Shown: in pieces, positions 1-7,625 of the stretch
Position numbering within the stretch: position 1 is the stretch's first letter
Layout of the letters: the number at the start of each line of letters is the position of its first letter
NCBI RefSeq assembly: GCF_026627255.1
Contig: NZ_JAPNLM010000028.1
Span: 29,830-93,829, forward strand
Origin: Streptomyces antarcticus
Lineage (GTDB): Bacteria > Actinomycetota > Actinomycetes > Streptomycetales > Streptomycetaceae
DNA: 64,000 nucleotides
Reading direction: 5' to 3'
Program-made: the position numbers and the translations under genes
The notes under the pieces: model-generated
The model's input: only the letters and a program-made list of their open reading frames with translations
What the model was told of the DNA's origin: nothing
Databases searched by the model: none

Positions 1-295
1 GCGTGCCGGAGGGCCTGGAGCCGGACATCGTGGACGAGTGGGTGAAGGCGACGACGCCCGAGTGGCAGGGCGGGAAGCAGCTCATGGGCCCGGACCACCA
101 GCCGATCGTCTACACCGAAGAGTGGTACGAACTGCCCAACGGCGACATCGTCGTGTACCAGGACCACTGGTTCGGCCACCAACAGCCCGGTGAACCCGGA
201 TACCAGCCGGCCCACGTGCACGTCCGGCCGGGAGAAAATACCCGGAACGGGCAGATACCCGGCGCGGAGGACATTATTACTATGACCTGGACTGA
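1..295 (+). pseudogene. C-terminal tail of a polymorphic toxin, partial and apparently frameshifted
   Basis: The frame is open from the left edge. It reads as the end of a contact-dependent or Rhs-type toxin, with a segment around residues 60-85 containing PAHVHVRPGENTRNGQIPG, a tail style typical of actinobacterial toxins. The last residues then go out of frame. In the +1-shifted frame bases 272-295 read HYYYDLD and stop at TGA 293-295, the expected end of such a toxin. One missing base near 271 would restore PGAEDHYYYDLD-stop. As written, the toxin frame instead runs into the downstream immunity frame and would give a 255-residue fusion. The toxin's activity cannot be named from this tail. 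The frameshift call is inference; a sequencing error is possible. Confidence 0.6.
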
Positions 296-770
296 CTTCG
301 TCGTGAATGCGAAGGGCACCCTCACGACGTACTACGACGAGGTGCCCGACCTGACGGGAGTGCGGCTGCGGTCGGTGCACCTGGACGGCTGGGACCCGAC
401 CGTCACCCTGCGGTTCGACCTGCCGAGGTTCCCCGACCGCTGGGAAGGCGTACCGGGCGACACGATGCAGTGCCAGATCCAGTTCTCCATGGTCCAGGAC
501 TTCCTGATGGAAGGCTGGCAGCCGCCGGTCACGGCGGACGTCGCCCTGCGCGCGCTGCCGGAACACCGGCTGGCGGTGCAGGTGGCGGCGCCCGGCGTCG
601 CCGTCTCGTTCACGGCGAGCGCGTCGGTCAAGGCGGGAAGGATCAGCGTCTTCACGCGGGACGTGGACGGCGGCGACGGCGGCCCGCACGACTTCACCCG
701 GAGGCTGGAGAGCAAGCTCTATCCGACGATCCCTCCCCCGTACGTCAACACCTTCTACGAGCGTGTGTGA
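282..770 (+). CDS. Imm50-family immunity protein
   Basis: This 162-residue protein starts at ATG 282, which overlaps the expected toxin stop (TGA 293-295), the usual toxin-immunity coupling. It begins MTWTDFVVNAKGTL and continues with VRLRSVHLDGWDPTVTLRFDLP, the beta-rich core pattern of the Imm50 family. Its inferred role is to bind and neutralise the cognate toxin in the cytoplasm. Because the upstream frame is open, translation could also enter as a fusion with the toxin tail if the sequence is correct. The family assignment is from recalled motif style. Confidence 0.7.
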   Translation: MTWTDFVVNAKGTLTTYYDEVPDLTGVRLRSVHLDGWDPTVTLRFDLPRFPDRWEGVPGDTMQCQIQFSMVQDFLMEGWQPPVTADVALRALPEHRLAVQVAAPGVAVSFTASASVKAGRISVFTRDVDGGDGGPHDFTRRLESKLYPTIPPPYVNTFYERV

Positions 771-1179
771 GATGACTGATTCGAGCGACCTGCCGGAACT
801 CCGGGCCCTGTACGGCACGGCGCAGCCGCCCTCCCTGGACACGTGCGGCTTCTTCTACGTCCATGTCGACGAGCGGGAATCGTCGGTGACCTTCGGCTTC
901 GAGACCTCGCAGCTGCCCGCGCACCCGGAACCGGAGTGGTCGGCCAAGCCGTACAACACCCTGTGCTTCTTCGTGGAGTTCACCGGGGTGACCGGCCTTC
1001 GCATGGCGGGCATCGTCGCGGAGGCGGAGCGCAGCGTCCGGATCGCCGGGGGCGCAATCGCCGAGGGCGCATCGGACCGGCTCGACGTGACCGTGGCCGG
1101 TGACAGGCGGGAGATCTCCTTCTCCGCCGCGGCGTCCCGGGTCACCCACACCAGGGTCTACCTGCAGGGATCGCCGTAG
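763..1179 (+). CDS. Second Imm50-like immunity protein
   Basis: GTG 763 overlaps the stop of the preceding immunity gene; an in-frame ATG at 772 is an alternative start. The product is about 135 residues. Residues 75-135 (TGVTGLRMAGIVAEAE ... LDVTVAGDRREISFSAAASR) show the alternating beta-strand pattern of the Imm50 fold, and the middle has the PEPEWSAKPYNT segment common before it. Two consecutive, diverged immunity paralogs after one toxin suggest a banked orphan immunity gene protecting against related toxin variants. No RBS is obvious, so translational coupling to the upstream gene is likely. Confidence 0.6.
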   Translation: MCEMTDSSDLPELRALYGTAQPPSLDTCGFFYVHVDERESSVTFGFETSQLPAHPEPEWSAKPYNTLCFFVEFTGVTGLRMAGIVAEAERSVRIAGGAIAEGASDRLDVTVAGDRREISFSAAASRVTHTRVYLQGSP

Positions 1180-1300
1180 CGGGCGGGCGGGCGGGGCGCG
1201 GTGAGGGGTCGGGGGGCTCGGCGGGTGAGGCCCGGCGGGCCGACCGCCGGCACACGGTATTCCCCTGGTCGGCGGGCCCGGCCCGTGTGATCATCGCCGG

Positions 1301-2245
1301 ATGATCTTCCGCGCTGCGACCGCAGACCCCGCAGACCCCGCAGACCTGGACCGCGCCACGGCGTTCCCGGCGGACGGCCCCGTCCCCCCGCTGACCTCCG
1401 GGAAGGTCCGTGAGGAGCTCGCCGCGCACCGGATGCGCCCCGAGTGGACCTGGTTCGCCGAGGACGGGGACGGCCGGATCCTCGGCCGCGCCCTGTGGTG
1501 GGGCCGCGCCGACAGCGAGCAGCCGATCGCGCTGGACTGCCTCCAGGTCCGGGCCGGCGTCGCCGACCCGGCCGCCGTGGCCGCCGGGCTGCTGGAGGCC
1601 GGCCACGCCGCCTTCGGCAACCGCCCCGGCTACCACCTCTCGCTGCCCCGCGGCTGGCGGGACGACCCGGCCACCGCCGGGGAGGTCGCCTGGCGCCGGC
1701 AGGCCGCGTACGCCACCGGGCTGACCCGGGAGATCGAGCGGCTGCGCTACGAGTGGACCCCGGCGGCCGGCACCGCCCCGGCCACCGGGCGGCTCGTGTT
1801 CCGCGACGGCACCGACGAGGAGTTCCTGGACGCCTTCACGCGGCTCTCCCGGGGCAGCCTGGACCTGGCCACCCGCACCGAGCTGCTGGTCAAGGACGCC
1901 GGGGAACTGGCCCGCGCGGACATGGCGTTCTACCTCGGCTGCCCGGGCGAGCGGTCCTGGTGGCGCCTGGCGCACCTGCCCGACGGCACCCTCGCGGGCC
2001 TGGCCGTCCCGTCCGCGACCCCGTACCACCGCAACGTCGGCTACCTGGGCGTCGTACCGGAGCAGCGCGGGAAGGGGCTCATCGACGAGGTCCTCGCCGA
2101 GATCACCCGCTTCCACGCGGCCGCGGGCGCCGACCGCGTCACCGCGACCACCGACACCGTCAACGTCCCGATGGCGGCGGCCTTCGACCGGGCCGGGTAC
2201 GAGGTGACGGAGATCCGCCTCGTCCTGGAGGACCCGGCCCGGTGA
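1301..2245 (+). CDS. GNAT-family N-acetyltransferase (two-lobed)
   Basis: This 314-residue protein has a C-terminal GNAT core. Around residues 245-260 is the acetyl-CoA pyrophosphate-binding loop in the form LGVVPEQRGKGLIDEVL (Q/RxxGxG/A), followed by TDTVNVPMAAAFDRAGY, the usual N-x-x-(M/A) acceptor-side strand. The N-terminal 150 residues resemble a degenerate GNAT half (DGRILGRALWWG), so this is probably a tandem-GNAT protein with one active lobe. The substrate cannot be inferred. It stands alone, with a 120-base gap upstream. Confidence 0.8.
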   Translation: MIFRAATADPADPADLDRATAFPADGPVPPLTSGKVREELAAHRMRPEWTWFAEDGDGRILGRALWWGRADSEQPIALDCLQVRAGVADPAAVAAGLLEAGHAAFGNRPGYHLSLPRGWRDDPATAGEVAWRRQAAYATGLTREIERLRYEWTPAAGTAPATGRLVFRDGTDEEFLDAFTRLSRGSLDLATRTELLVKDAGELARADMAFYLGCPGERSWWRLAHLPDGTLAGLAVPSATPYHRNVGYLGVVPEQRGKGLIDEVLAEITRFHAAAGADRVTATTDTVNVPMAAAFDRAGYEVTEIRLVLEDPAR

Positions 2246-2324
2246 GGCGGTGAGGCGGTGAGGCGGTGAGCGCCGCCCCGGCCGGCCGTCGAATGTGCGT
2301 ACCCCGAGGCGGTACCCTCCCGGC

Positions 2325-3089
2325 GTGCCGATAGCCGAATTGCAGGTGTACTCCGTCGAGGAGGCCGACGTCACGGGCGGCGTGTGCGTGGTCCGGTGCG
2401 TGGGCGGGGTGGCGCGCGCCGGACAGGTGTACGCGGCGGGTGAGCTGCGGCTGGGGCTGCGCCGCATAGAGCGGTACGGGCGGACCGTCGGCTCCTTCGG
2501 CGCCGGCCACATCGCGCGCGTCCACCTCACGGGCGCCGTGGTGGCGCTGCTCAGCCGCGGGCAGGTGCTGACGGCGGTGCCGCCGGACGGGCACTCGCTG
2601 GAGGTGCTGGAGGAGTGGCTGGCGACGGGCCCGCCGCTGGGCGACGAGCCCTGGCCGAGGCCCCTGCACACCCTGGCCGTGGGTTGGATGCGGGACGAGC
2701 GGGTGCCGGACGGGATCCGGTTGCGCTGGGGCCGGGTGGCTCTGGCCGCCGCCGAGCGCCGTGCGCGGGCCGAGGGCGCCGACGCGCTGGCCCGGGGGGC
2801 CGAGCTGGCGGCCGTACGGGGCTACCTGATCCGGGAGTTCGGCCCAGGGCGCGGCGGCGACCCGGCGGCCCTGTGCCGGGAGCTGCTGGCGCTGATCGAC
2901 CTGACCCCGCGGGCGGCGGCCGCGGAGGCCCGTGTCTGGCGGGACCTGCCGCGCGCGCGGATCCTGCACCTGCGACGCATCAAGAACCTGCTCCCCTGGC
3001 TGGTCCTCGTCCGCCCGCACCTCGCGGACTCCGACCCCCTGGCCGGCGCCGTCGACGCCTGGGCCGCGGTGCGGCCCCGATTGCCGTGA
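2325..3089 (+). CDS. Conserved hypothetical protein (254 aa)
   Basis: The chosen start is GTG 2325, just ahead of PIAELQVYSVEEADVTGGVCVVRCVGGVARAGQVY. This stretch resembles the small beta-barrel of translation-factor domain II and recurs in Streptomyces hypotheticals. The middle and C-terminus (residues 110-254) are helical and Arg/Leu rich with no known motif. An in-frame GTG at 2295 would add ten residues but has no better RBS. No function is assigned. Confidence 0.65.
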   Translation: MPIAELQVYSVEEADVTGGVCVVRCVGGVARAGQVYAAGELRLGLRRIERYGRTVGSFGAGHIARVHLTGAVVALLSRGQVLTAVPPDGHSLEVLEEWLATGPPLGDEPWPRPLHTLAVGWMRDERVPDGIRLRWGRVALAAAERRARAEGADALARGAELAAVRGYLIREFGPGRGGDPAALCRELLALIDLTPRAAAAEARVWRDLPRARILHLRRIKNLLPWLVLVRPHLADSDPLAGAVDAWAAVRPRLP

Positions 3090-3125
3090 ACGAGGGGCAT
3101 CGGCTTTCGGGCATGGGGTGCAGAC

Positions 3126-3302
3126 ATGCCAGAGTTCCAATGCAAGGAGTCGACCCAGGGTGGCCAGGACATGAACGAGTGCGTGGAGGTGGCCGCGAAC
3201 GCGGCCGGGACCGACGGGGTCCGGGACGGCAAGCGGGCGGACGGGGCGGTCATCCGGGTCACCGAGGCCGCGTGGACGGCGTTCGCGGTGGCGGGCCGGT
3301 GA
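3126..3302 (+). CDS. DUF397-type small protein
   Basis: This is a 58-residue frame starting ATG 3126. It carries the DUF397 signature in short form: NECVEVAANA, then VRDGKRADG, then VTEAAWTAFA. DUF397 proteins usually accompany XRE/DUF5753 regulators in Streptomyces developmental clusters. Here there is no adjacent XRE gene; instead the stop codon overlaps the GTG start of a glutaredoxin-like gene by four bases, so the two are probably co-translated. The usual N-terminal WRKSSYS motif is replaced by QCKESTQGGQDMNEC. Confidence 0.65.
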   Translation: MPEFQCKESTQGGQDMNECVEVAANAAGTDGVRDGKRADGAVIRVTEAAWTAFAVAGR

Positions 3303-3541
3303 CGCCGGTGACGCTGTACTGGCGGCCCGGGTGCCCGTACTGCATCAAGCTGCGCGCGCAGCTCCGGCTCGCGCGGATTCCGTACCGGAAGGTCAACATC
3401 TGGCGGGACCCGGACGCGGCGGCCTTCGTGCGGAGCGTGGCCGACGGGAACGAGACCGTGCCGACCGTGGTCGTCGGGGACGGGCCGGCGATGGTCAACC
3501 CGTCGCTGGGGCGGATCCGCGAGGCCATGACCGCCGCCTGA
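3299..3541 (+). CDS. Glutaredoxin / mycoredoxin-like protein
   Basis: This is an 80-residue thioredoxin-fold protein. It contains the dithiol active site CPYC at residues 12-15 after VTLYWRPG, the cis-proline strand NETVPTVVVGDG at residues 51-62, and a C-terminal helix, all expected of a glutaredoxin-size protein. In actinobacteria such proteins typically reduce mycothiol-mixed disulfides; mycoredoxin-1 itself has CGYC, so the electron donor here is uncertain. GTG 3299 overlaps the upstream DUF397 stop. Confidence 0.75.
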   Translation: MTPVTLYWRPGCPYCIKLRAQLRLARIPYRKVNIWRDPDAAAFVRSVADGNETVPTVVVGDGPAMVNPSLGRIREAMTAA

Positions 3542-3566
3542 CGGAATCTCAGGTTCTCCTCTGAAC

Positions 3567-4166
3567 GTGGCTCCCCGCGGTTCGGCCGGGCCGTGCGGCG
3601 GACATCAACCCGGCGTGGACATATACGAGACGGCCCATCTCGCGGGGGGACCGCGCCGGGTGGCCGAGGTGGCGGTGCTGGGGTTGCGCGACCGGGGGGC
3701 CGTCACCGTGACCGGGCCCCGTGTGCGGGCCGCGCGGGAGGCCGGGGGCGGCGTGCACCCCGTCGAGCGGGCGGTGCTGCGGCTGTGCCCGCGCGGGAAG
3801 GCACTCTCCGCCGTGCTGGCCGCCGTCGCCGGAGGGCCGGAAGCCGCCGGGGTCGGCCGGGCGCTGGTCGAGGCCGGGCTGCTGGGCCGGCGGCGCCCCA
3901 CGGCGGCCGGGCAGCGGGTGCTCGCGGCGGCGCGGGCGGACGGGCAGTGGCCGGCGTACGTCTTCGGGGGCTGGCCGGCGCCGCCGAAGCGGCGGCGCTC
4001 CACCCGGCACACCCCGCTGGACACCGGCATGATCGGCCGCGCCCTCCACCGCATCGGCCGCACCCTGGACCGGGCCGTGGACCGCGCCGAACGGGACGAC
4101 CGCGCCGAACACGGCGATCACCCCGGCCACTCCTGCGGCGGCGGAGGCGGCGGGGGCGGTGACTGA
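3567..4166 (+). CDS. TIGR04222-type protein
   Basis: This 199-residue protein has the start of the TIGR04222 pattern, DIYETAHLAGGPRRVAEVAVLGLRDRGAV, followed by a Pro-Val-Glu-rich helical middle. It ends in the family's characteristic C-terminal SCGGGGGGGGD. The family is often annotated as membrane associated, but this copy shows no hydrophobic segment of convincing length, so it looks like the shortened soluble form. The start is GTG 3567. The function of the family is unknown. Confidence 0.7.
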   Translation: MAPRGSAGPCGGHQPGVDIYETAHLAGGPRRVAEVAVLGLRDRGAVTVTGPRVRAAREAGGGVHPVERAVLRLCPRGKALSAVLAAVAGGPEAAGVGRALVEAGLLGRRRPTAAGQRVLAAARADGQWPAYVFGGWPAPPKRRRSTRHTPLDTGMIGRALHRIGRTLDRAVDRAERDDRAEHGDHPGHSCGGGGGGGGD

Positions 4167-4411
4167 GGCACCTGCGCGTGCAGCCTGACGGGCCATCACG
4201 TGAGGGTGACGGTATCGGCGCAGGTCAGCAGGGTGGGTACGCCGGTCGCACGGCGTGTTACCGGCGTGGCACGGGGAGCTCCGGTTGCGGGGGTCGGCGG
4301 GCTGTCCCTACGTGGGGCGTGACACATCCCATGTCACCGCAGTATCCGCGTACCCGCTGTACCCCGCAGTCCCGCTGTCATGGCTGGTCCCACCCGGACA
4401 GGAGAGATCCG

Positions 4412-5134
4412 TTGCACCGCTTCACCCGCTACGCCGTCCCCGCCGCCCTCTGTGCGACCCTGCTGGCTGCGTCCCCCGGCCTCGCGGCCGCCGCGCACGC
4501 CCCCGAGCGGCCGCCGGTCGCCGCCGCCAAGCCGTCCATCCCCGGGACCGAGGCGCTGCTCGCGCAGGTCCAGTCGCTGGGGGGCGTCGGCGGGCTGCTG
4601 AAGCCCGTCACCGATCTCCTCGCCGACGTGCTCAAGTCGCCGGACGGCAAGATCCCGGAAACGGACCTGGCCGCGCACCAGGAGAAGGTCGGCCAGGCTC
4701 TGGCCGGCCTGACGAAGAGCCTGCCGCCCGCCCCGGCCCTGCCCGTGCCCGCGCCGGAACTGCCGGTACCCGCGCCGGAACTGCCGGTCAAGCCCCCGGT
4801 GGCGCTCCCGGCCCCCGCGCTCCCCGCCCCGGCGCTCCCGGCCCCCGCGCTCCCCGTCGCGAAGTCCAAGGCGGGCGTGCCGCGCGACCTGGTCTCCGAC
4901 GCCGTCGACCGCCTCAAGGCGTCCGTCGACGCCCTCGTCAAGACCGCGGGCCCCTGTGGCTGTTCCACGGACGCGAAGACCAAGGTCACCGACGTGGTGA
5001 CGAACCTGGTCGCCACTCTGGTCGCCCTCCTCACCGGCGCCGGTCTGCCCGGTCTGCCCCCGCTCCCGGTGCCCGCGCCCGCCCTCCCCGCCCCGGCGCT
5101 GCCGCTCCCGGCCCCCGCGCTGCCCGTCCGGTAG
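4412..5134 (+). CDS. Secreted Pro/Ala/Leu-repeat protein
   Basis: The chosen start is TTG 4412. It lies seven bases after a clear AGGAGAG ribosome-binding site and opens directly onto a Sec signal peptide (HRFTRYAVPAALCATLLAAS with AAA cleavage motifs near residue 27). An upstream in-frame start would put about 78 non-signal residues in front. The mature protein has PAPELPV/PAPALPA repeats at residues ~105-150 and again at the C-terminus, with a CGC motif near residue 185. Its likely location is the cell wall or outside the cell. The function is unknown. Confidence 0.65.
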   Translation: MHRFTRYAVPAALCATLLAASPGLAAAAHAPERPPVAAAKPSIPGTEALLAQVQSLGGVGGLLKPVTDLLADVLKSPDGKIPETDLAAHQEKVGQALAGLTKSLPPAPALPVPAPELPVPAPELPVKPPVALPAPALPAPALPAPALPVAKSKAGVPRDLVSDAVDRLKASVDALVKTAGPCGCSTDAKTKVTDVVTNLVATLVALLTGAGLPGLPPLPVPAPALPAPALPLPAPALPVR

Positions 5135-5146
5135 CGGCACCGCCGC

Positions 5147-5178
5147 GTCCCCGGCCCCCGCACCCCGGGGCCGGGGAC
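5147..5178 (+). terminator. Terminator-like hairpin
   Basis: A perfect 12-bp stem (GTCCCCGGCCCC at 5147-5158 with its complement at 5167-5178) and an 8-nt loop lie just downstream of the secreted repeat protein gene. There is no U-tract, as is normal in Streptomyces. Confidence 0.55.
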
Positions 5179-5362
5179 GGCCGTACGCCCGGACCCGGAC
5201 CCCGCCCGGCCCCCGACCCGCCCCCGGCCGCGGATCCCCGGCGGAGCCGGAACGGCACGCCCCCCGTGCCTCCGCGCGACCGCCCGGACCCCCTTGACGC
5301 CCCCCTCCGGGGGAGGGACGCTCCCGTGTCTCGCATCAAACGGTTGCAGCTGGGGGGCCGCT

Positions 5363-7246
5363 ATGCCGGAGGAGTCCGTGGGGACGGTGGGGGAGCTGCG
5401 GGCGCGGCTCGTGGCCGACGGGGCGCGGTGGTCGGTCATGGAGCACCTGGCCGACGCGGAGCCGCTGCCGCGGCCCGCGCTCGGCCTGGAGCCGGGGGCG
5501 AATCTGACCACCGCCGAGGAGGCGGGCGCGGTCGACCTGCGCGCGCTGGTCGGGCGGGAGAGCGGCAATCCGCACCTCACCCGGCGGCGCGCCGCGCACG
5601 GCCTGCTGCCCGGGGCGGCCACGGCCGCGGCCCGGCCCGCGGCCGTGGACTGGCGCGGCCGCTGGGGGTGGCCCTGGATCACCAGGGTGAAGGACCAGAA
5701 CCCCTGCGGCTCCTGCTGGGCCTTCGGCGCGGCCGGCCTGGTGGAGTCCATGGCCCGGATCGAGCACTGCGTCTGGGCCGAGCGGTCCGAGGGGGACGTG
5801 CACGACGGGCTGAAGTGCACCTGCGGGCAGGGCGGCAACCCGGAGACGGCCCTGGACTGGGTCAAGGCCAACGGCGGTCTCGCCGACCCGGACTGCTGGC
5901 CGTACAGCACCCCGCCCCCCGGCCTGCCCGCCGCCCGCCGTGACGCCTGGCGGGCCGAGTACACGCCCAGCTGGGACCGGTCGGGGAGGACCGTACGGAT
6001 CACCGGCCACGTCCGGCTCGGCGACGTGGAGCAGCAGAAGGTCTGGCTGGACACGGTGGGCCCGCTGACGGCCTGCTTCGACGTGTACGACGACTTCTTC
6101 GCCCTCGGCTCCGGCGTCTACCACCACACCGCCGGCCAGTACGCGGGCGGGCACTGCGTGTTGATCGTCGGCTACGACGACGCGGCCGGCTGCTGGCTGT
6201 TCAAGAACTCCTGGGGCACGGGTTACCACGTCGGCGGCTACGGCCGGATCGCCTACGGCGAGGTCAGCATCGACCACTGGGCGAAGTGCGGCCTGCGCGG
6301 CACCAACGTCGACCCGTGGAGCAAGCGCCGCCTGCACGCCGGCAACGTCTACGAGAGCGGCAACGGCCGCGCCCACCGCAACTTCGAGCTCCTCGCCACC
6401 ACGACCGGCGGCCGCCTCCAGCACTGGTGGCGCGAGGGCGACGCGCCGTTCGCCTGGACCCGCGCCGACGCCTTCGCGCACGACGCCTCCGGCCAGCCCG
6501 CCTTCACCGGCAGCACCTACAACCGCAACATGGAGTCCCTGCACGTGACCACGGGCGGGCGGCTGCGCCACTGGTACTTCGAGCAGTCCGCCCGCGTCTG
6601 GCGCGACGGCGGCGCCTTCGGCCCGGGGGACGCGGCGCTCGGCGCCACCCCCGCGTTCATCCAGAGCGACTACGGCAAGCCGGGCAACTTCGAGGCCGTG
6701 GTCCGTACCGCCGACGGCCGGCTGAACCACTGGTGGCGGATCAACGGCGCCCCCTGGTCGTGGCACGACGGCGGCCGCTTCGCCTCCGGCATCGCCCACC
6801 ACGGGCCCGCCCTGGTCCAGACCCGCTCCCGGCGCCTCGACCTGGTCGCGGCCCTGACCGACGGCCGGATGCAGCTGTGGTGGCGGGACGACGCGAACGG
6901 CTTCGTCTGGCGGCCCGGCGAGGTCTTCGGCGCCGCGGCCGTGTCGGCGCCCTGCCTGATCGAGGGCCAGTACGGGGCGGCCGACGAGGACACCGCCGGG
7001 AACTACGAGCTGTGCGTGGCCGTCGCCGGCGGACGCGTGGAGCACTGGTGGCGCGGCAACGCCTCCGGCTCGGCCTGGAGCCGCAGTGCGGTCTTCGGGC
7101 ACGACGTGCTCGCGGTCACCGGGATGCTCCAGGGCAGTTTCGGGTTCAACCTGGAAGTCGTCGCCCTGCGCACCGACCGCCTGCTCCAGCACTACTGGCG
7201 GGACGGCGCCGGCTGGCACGAGGGGGCCGTCATCGGCCCCGTCTGA
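5363..7246 (+). CDS. Papain-family (C1A) cysteine protease with WW/PLL-type repeat domain
   Basis: From ATG 5363 the protein is 627 residues. Residues ~95-330 form a C1A peptidase. The oxyanion Gln and nucleophile Cys sit in QNPCGSCWAF, the catalytic His in GGHCVLIVGYDD, and the Asn in FKNSWGTGYHVGGYG. The remaining ~300 residues contain about six repeats of a motif with HWWR or HYWR roughly every 45-60 residues, typical of a lectin-like beta-propeller (PLL/tachylectin style). No signal peptide is visible, so export would be non-classical or toxin-like. The next gene, 26 bases on, encodes a candidate inhibitor of this protease class. Confidence 0.85.
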   Translation: MPEESVGTVGELRARLVADGARWSVMEHLADAEPLPRPALGLEPGANLTTAEEAGAVDLRALVGRESGNPHLTRRRAAHGLLPGAATAAARPAAVDWRGRWGWPWITRVKDQNPCGSCWAFGAAGLVESMARIEHCVWAERSEGDVHDGLKCTCGQGGNPETALDWVKANGGLADPDCWPYSTPPPGLPAARRDAWRAEYTPSWDRSGRTVRITGHVRLGDVEQQKVWLDTVGPLTACFDVYDDFFALGSGVYHHTAGQYAGGHCVLIVGYDDAAGCWLFKNSWGTGYHVGGYGRIAYGEVSIDHWAKCGLRGTNVDPWSKRRLHAGNVYESGNGRAHRNFELLATTTGGRLQHWWREGDAPFAWTRADAFAHDASGQPAFTGSTYNRNMESLHVTTGGRLRHWYFEQSARVWRDGGAFGPGDAALGATPAFIQSDYGKPGNFEAVVRTADGRLNHWWRINGAPWSWHDGGRFASGIAHHGPALVQTRSRRLDLVAALTDGRMQLWWRDDANGFVWRPGEVFGAAAVSAPCLIEGQYGAADEDTAGNYELCVAVAGGRVEHWWRGNASGSAWSRSAVFGHDVLAVTGMLQGSFGFNLEVVALRTDRLLQHYWRDGAGWHEGAVIGPV

Positions 7247-7271
7247 GGCGCGAGGCACGGGAAGGAGCCCG

Positions 7272-7625
7272 GTGGAGGTACGGAGCATCAGGCTGGGCCC
7301 CGGAGAGGCGTACGAGCTGCGGCTCACCGGGCGCGGGGCGCGCGGGTACGTGTGGACCTGGCAGGTCACCGGTGACGCCGACACGGTGACGGTCACGGAG
7401 GGCGCGCCGGGCCAAGGCGCGTCCGCTTCCGGCACGCCGGGCCCCGCCTCCGGCCCCGCCCCCGCTCCCGCCCCCGGCGCCGCGGTGGAGCGGTCGTACG
7501 TCGTACGGGGCCGCCCGCCCGGGGGCCGGGCCCGCGTCCGCTTCGCGCAGGTGCGCCCGGCCTACCCGCAGGAGGCCCCGTACGACGAGTTCGTGCTGGA
7601 CGTGGAGGTCAGCGCCGGCCGTTGA
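7272..7625 (+). CDS. Chagasin-like (I42) cysteine protease inhibitor
   Basis: This 117-residue protein starts at GTG 7272, with GAAGGAG upstream. It shows the chagasin layout. PGEAYELRLTG leads into a GARGYVWTW loop (position of the NPTTGY loop), then a GGRARVRF strand (GxxG loop region), then VRPAYPQEAPYDEFVLDVEV (RPW loop region and last strand). Chagasin-family proteins block papain-like proteases by inserting these three loops in the active-site cleft. Only 26 bases separate it from the C1A protease gene, so one transcript is likely. A Gly/Ser/Pro/Ala-rich linker at residues ~55-75 is an odd insertion. The motif match is partial. Confidence 0.6.
   Translation: MEVRSIRLGPGEAYELRLTGRGARGYVWTWQVTGDADTVTVTEGAPGQGASASGTPGPASGPAPAPAPGAAVERSYVVRGRPPGGRARVRFAQVRPAYPQEAPYDEFVLDVEVSAGR

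Noticed and set aside
5336..7435. ~700-codon minus-strand frame opposite the C1A protease
   Set aside because: Composition is that of an antisense shadow. The + strand has intact catalytic motifs and repeats.
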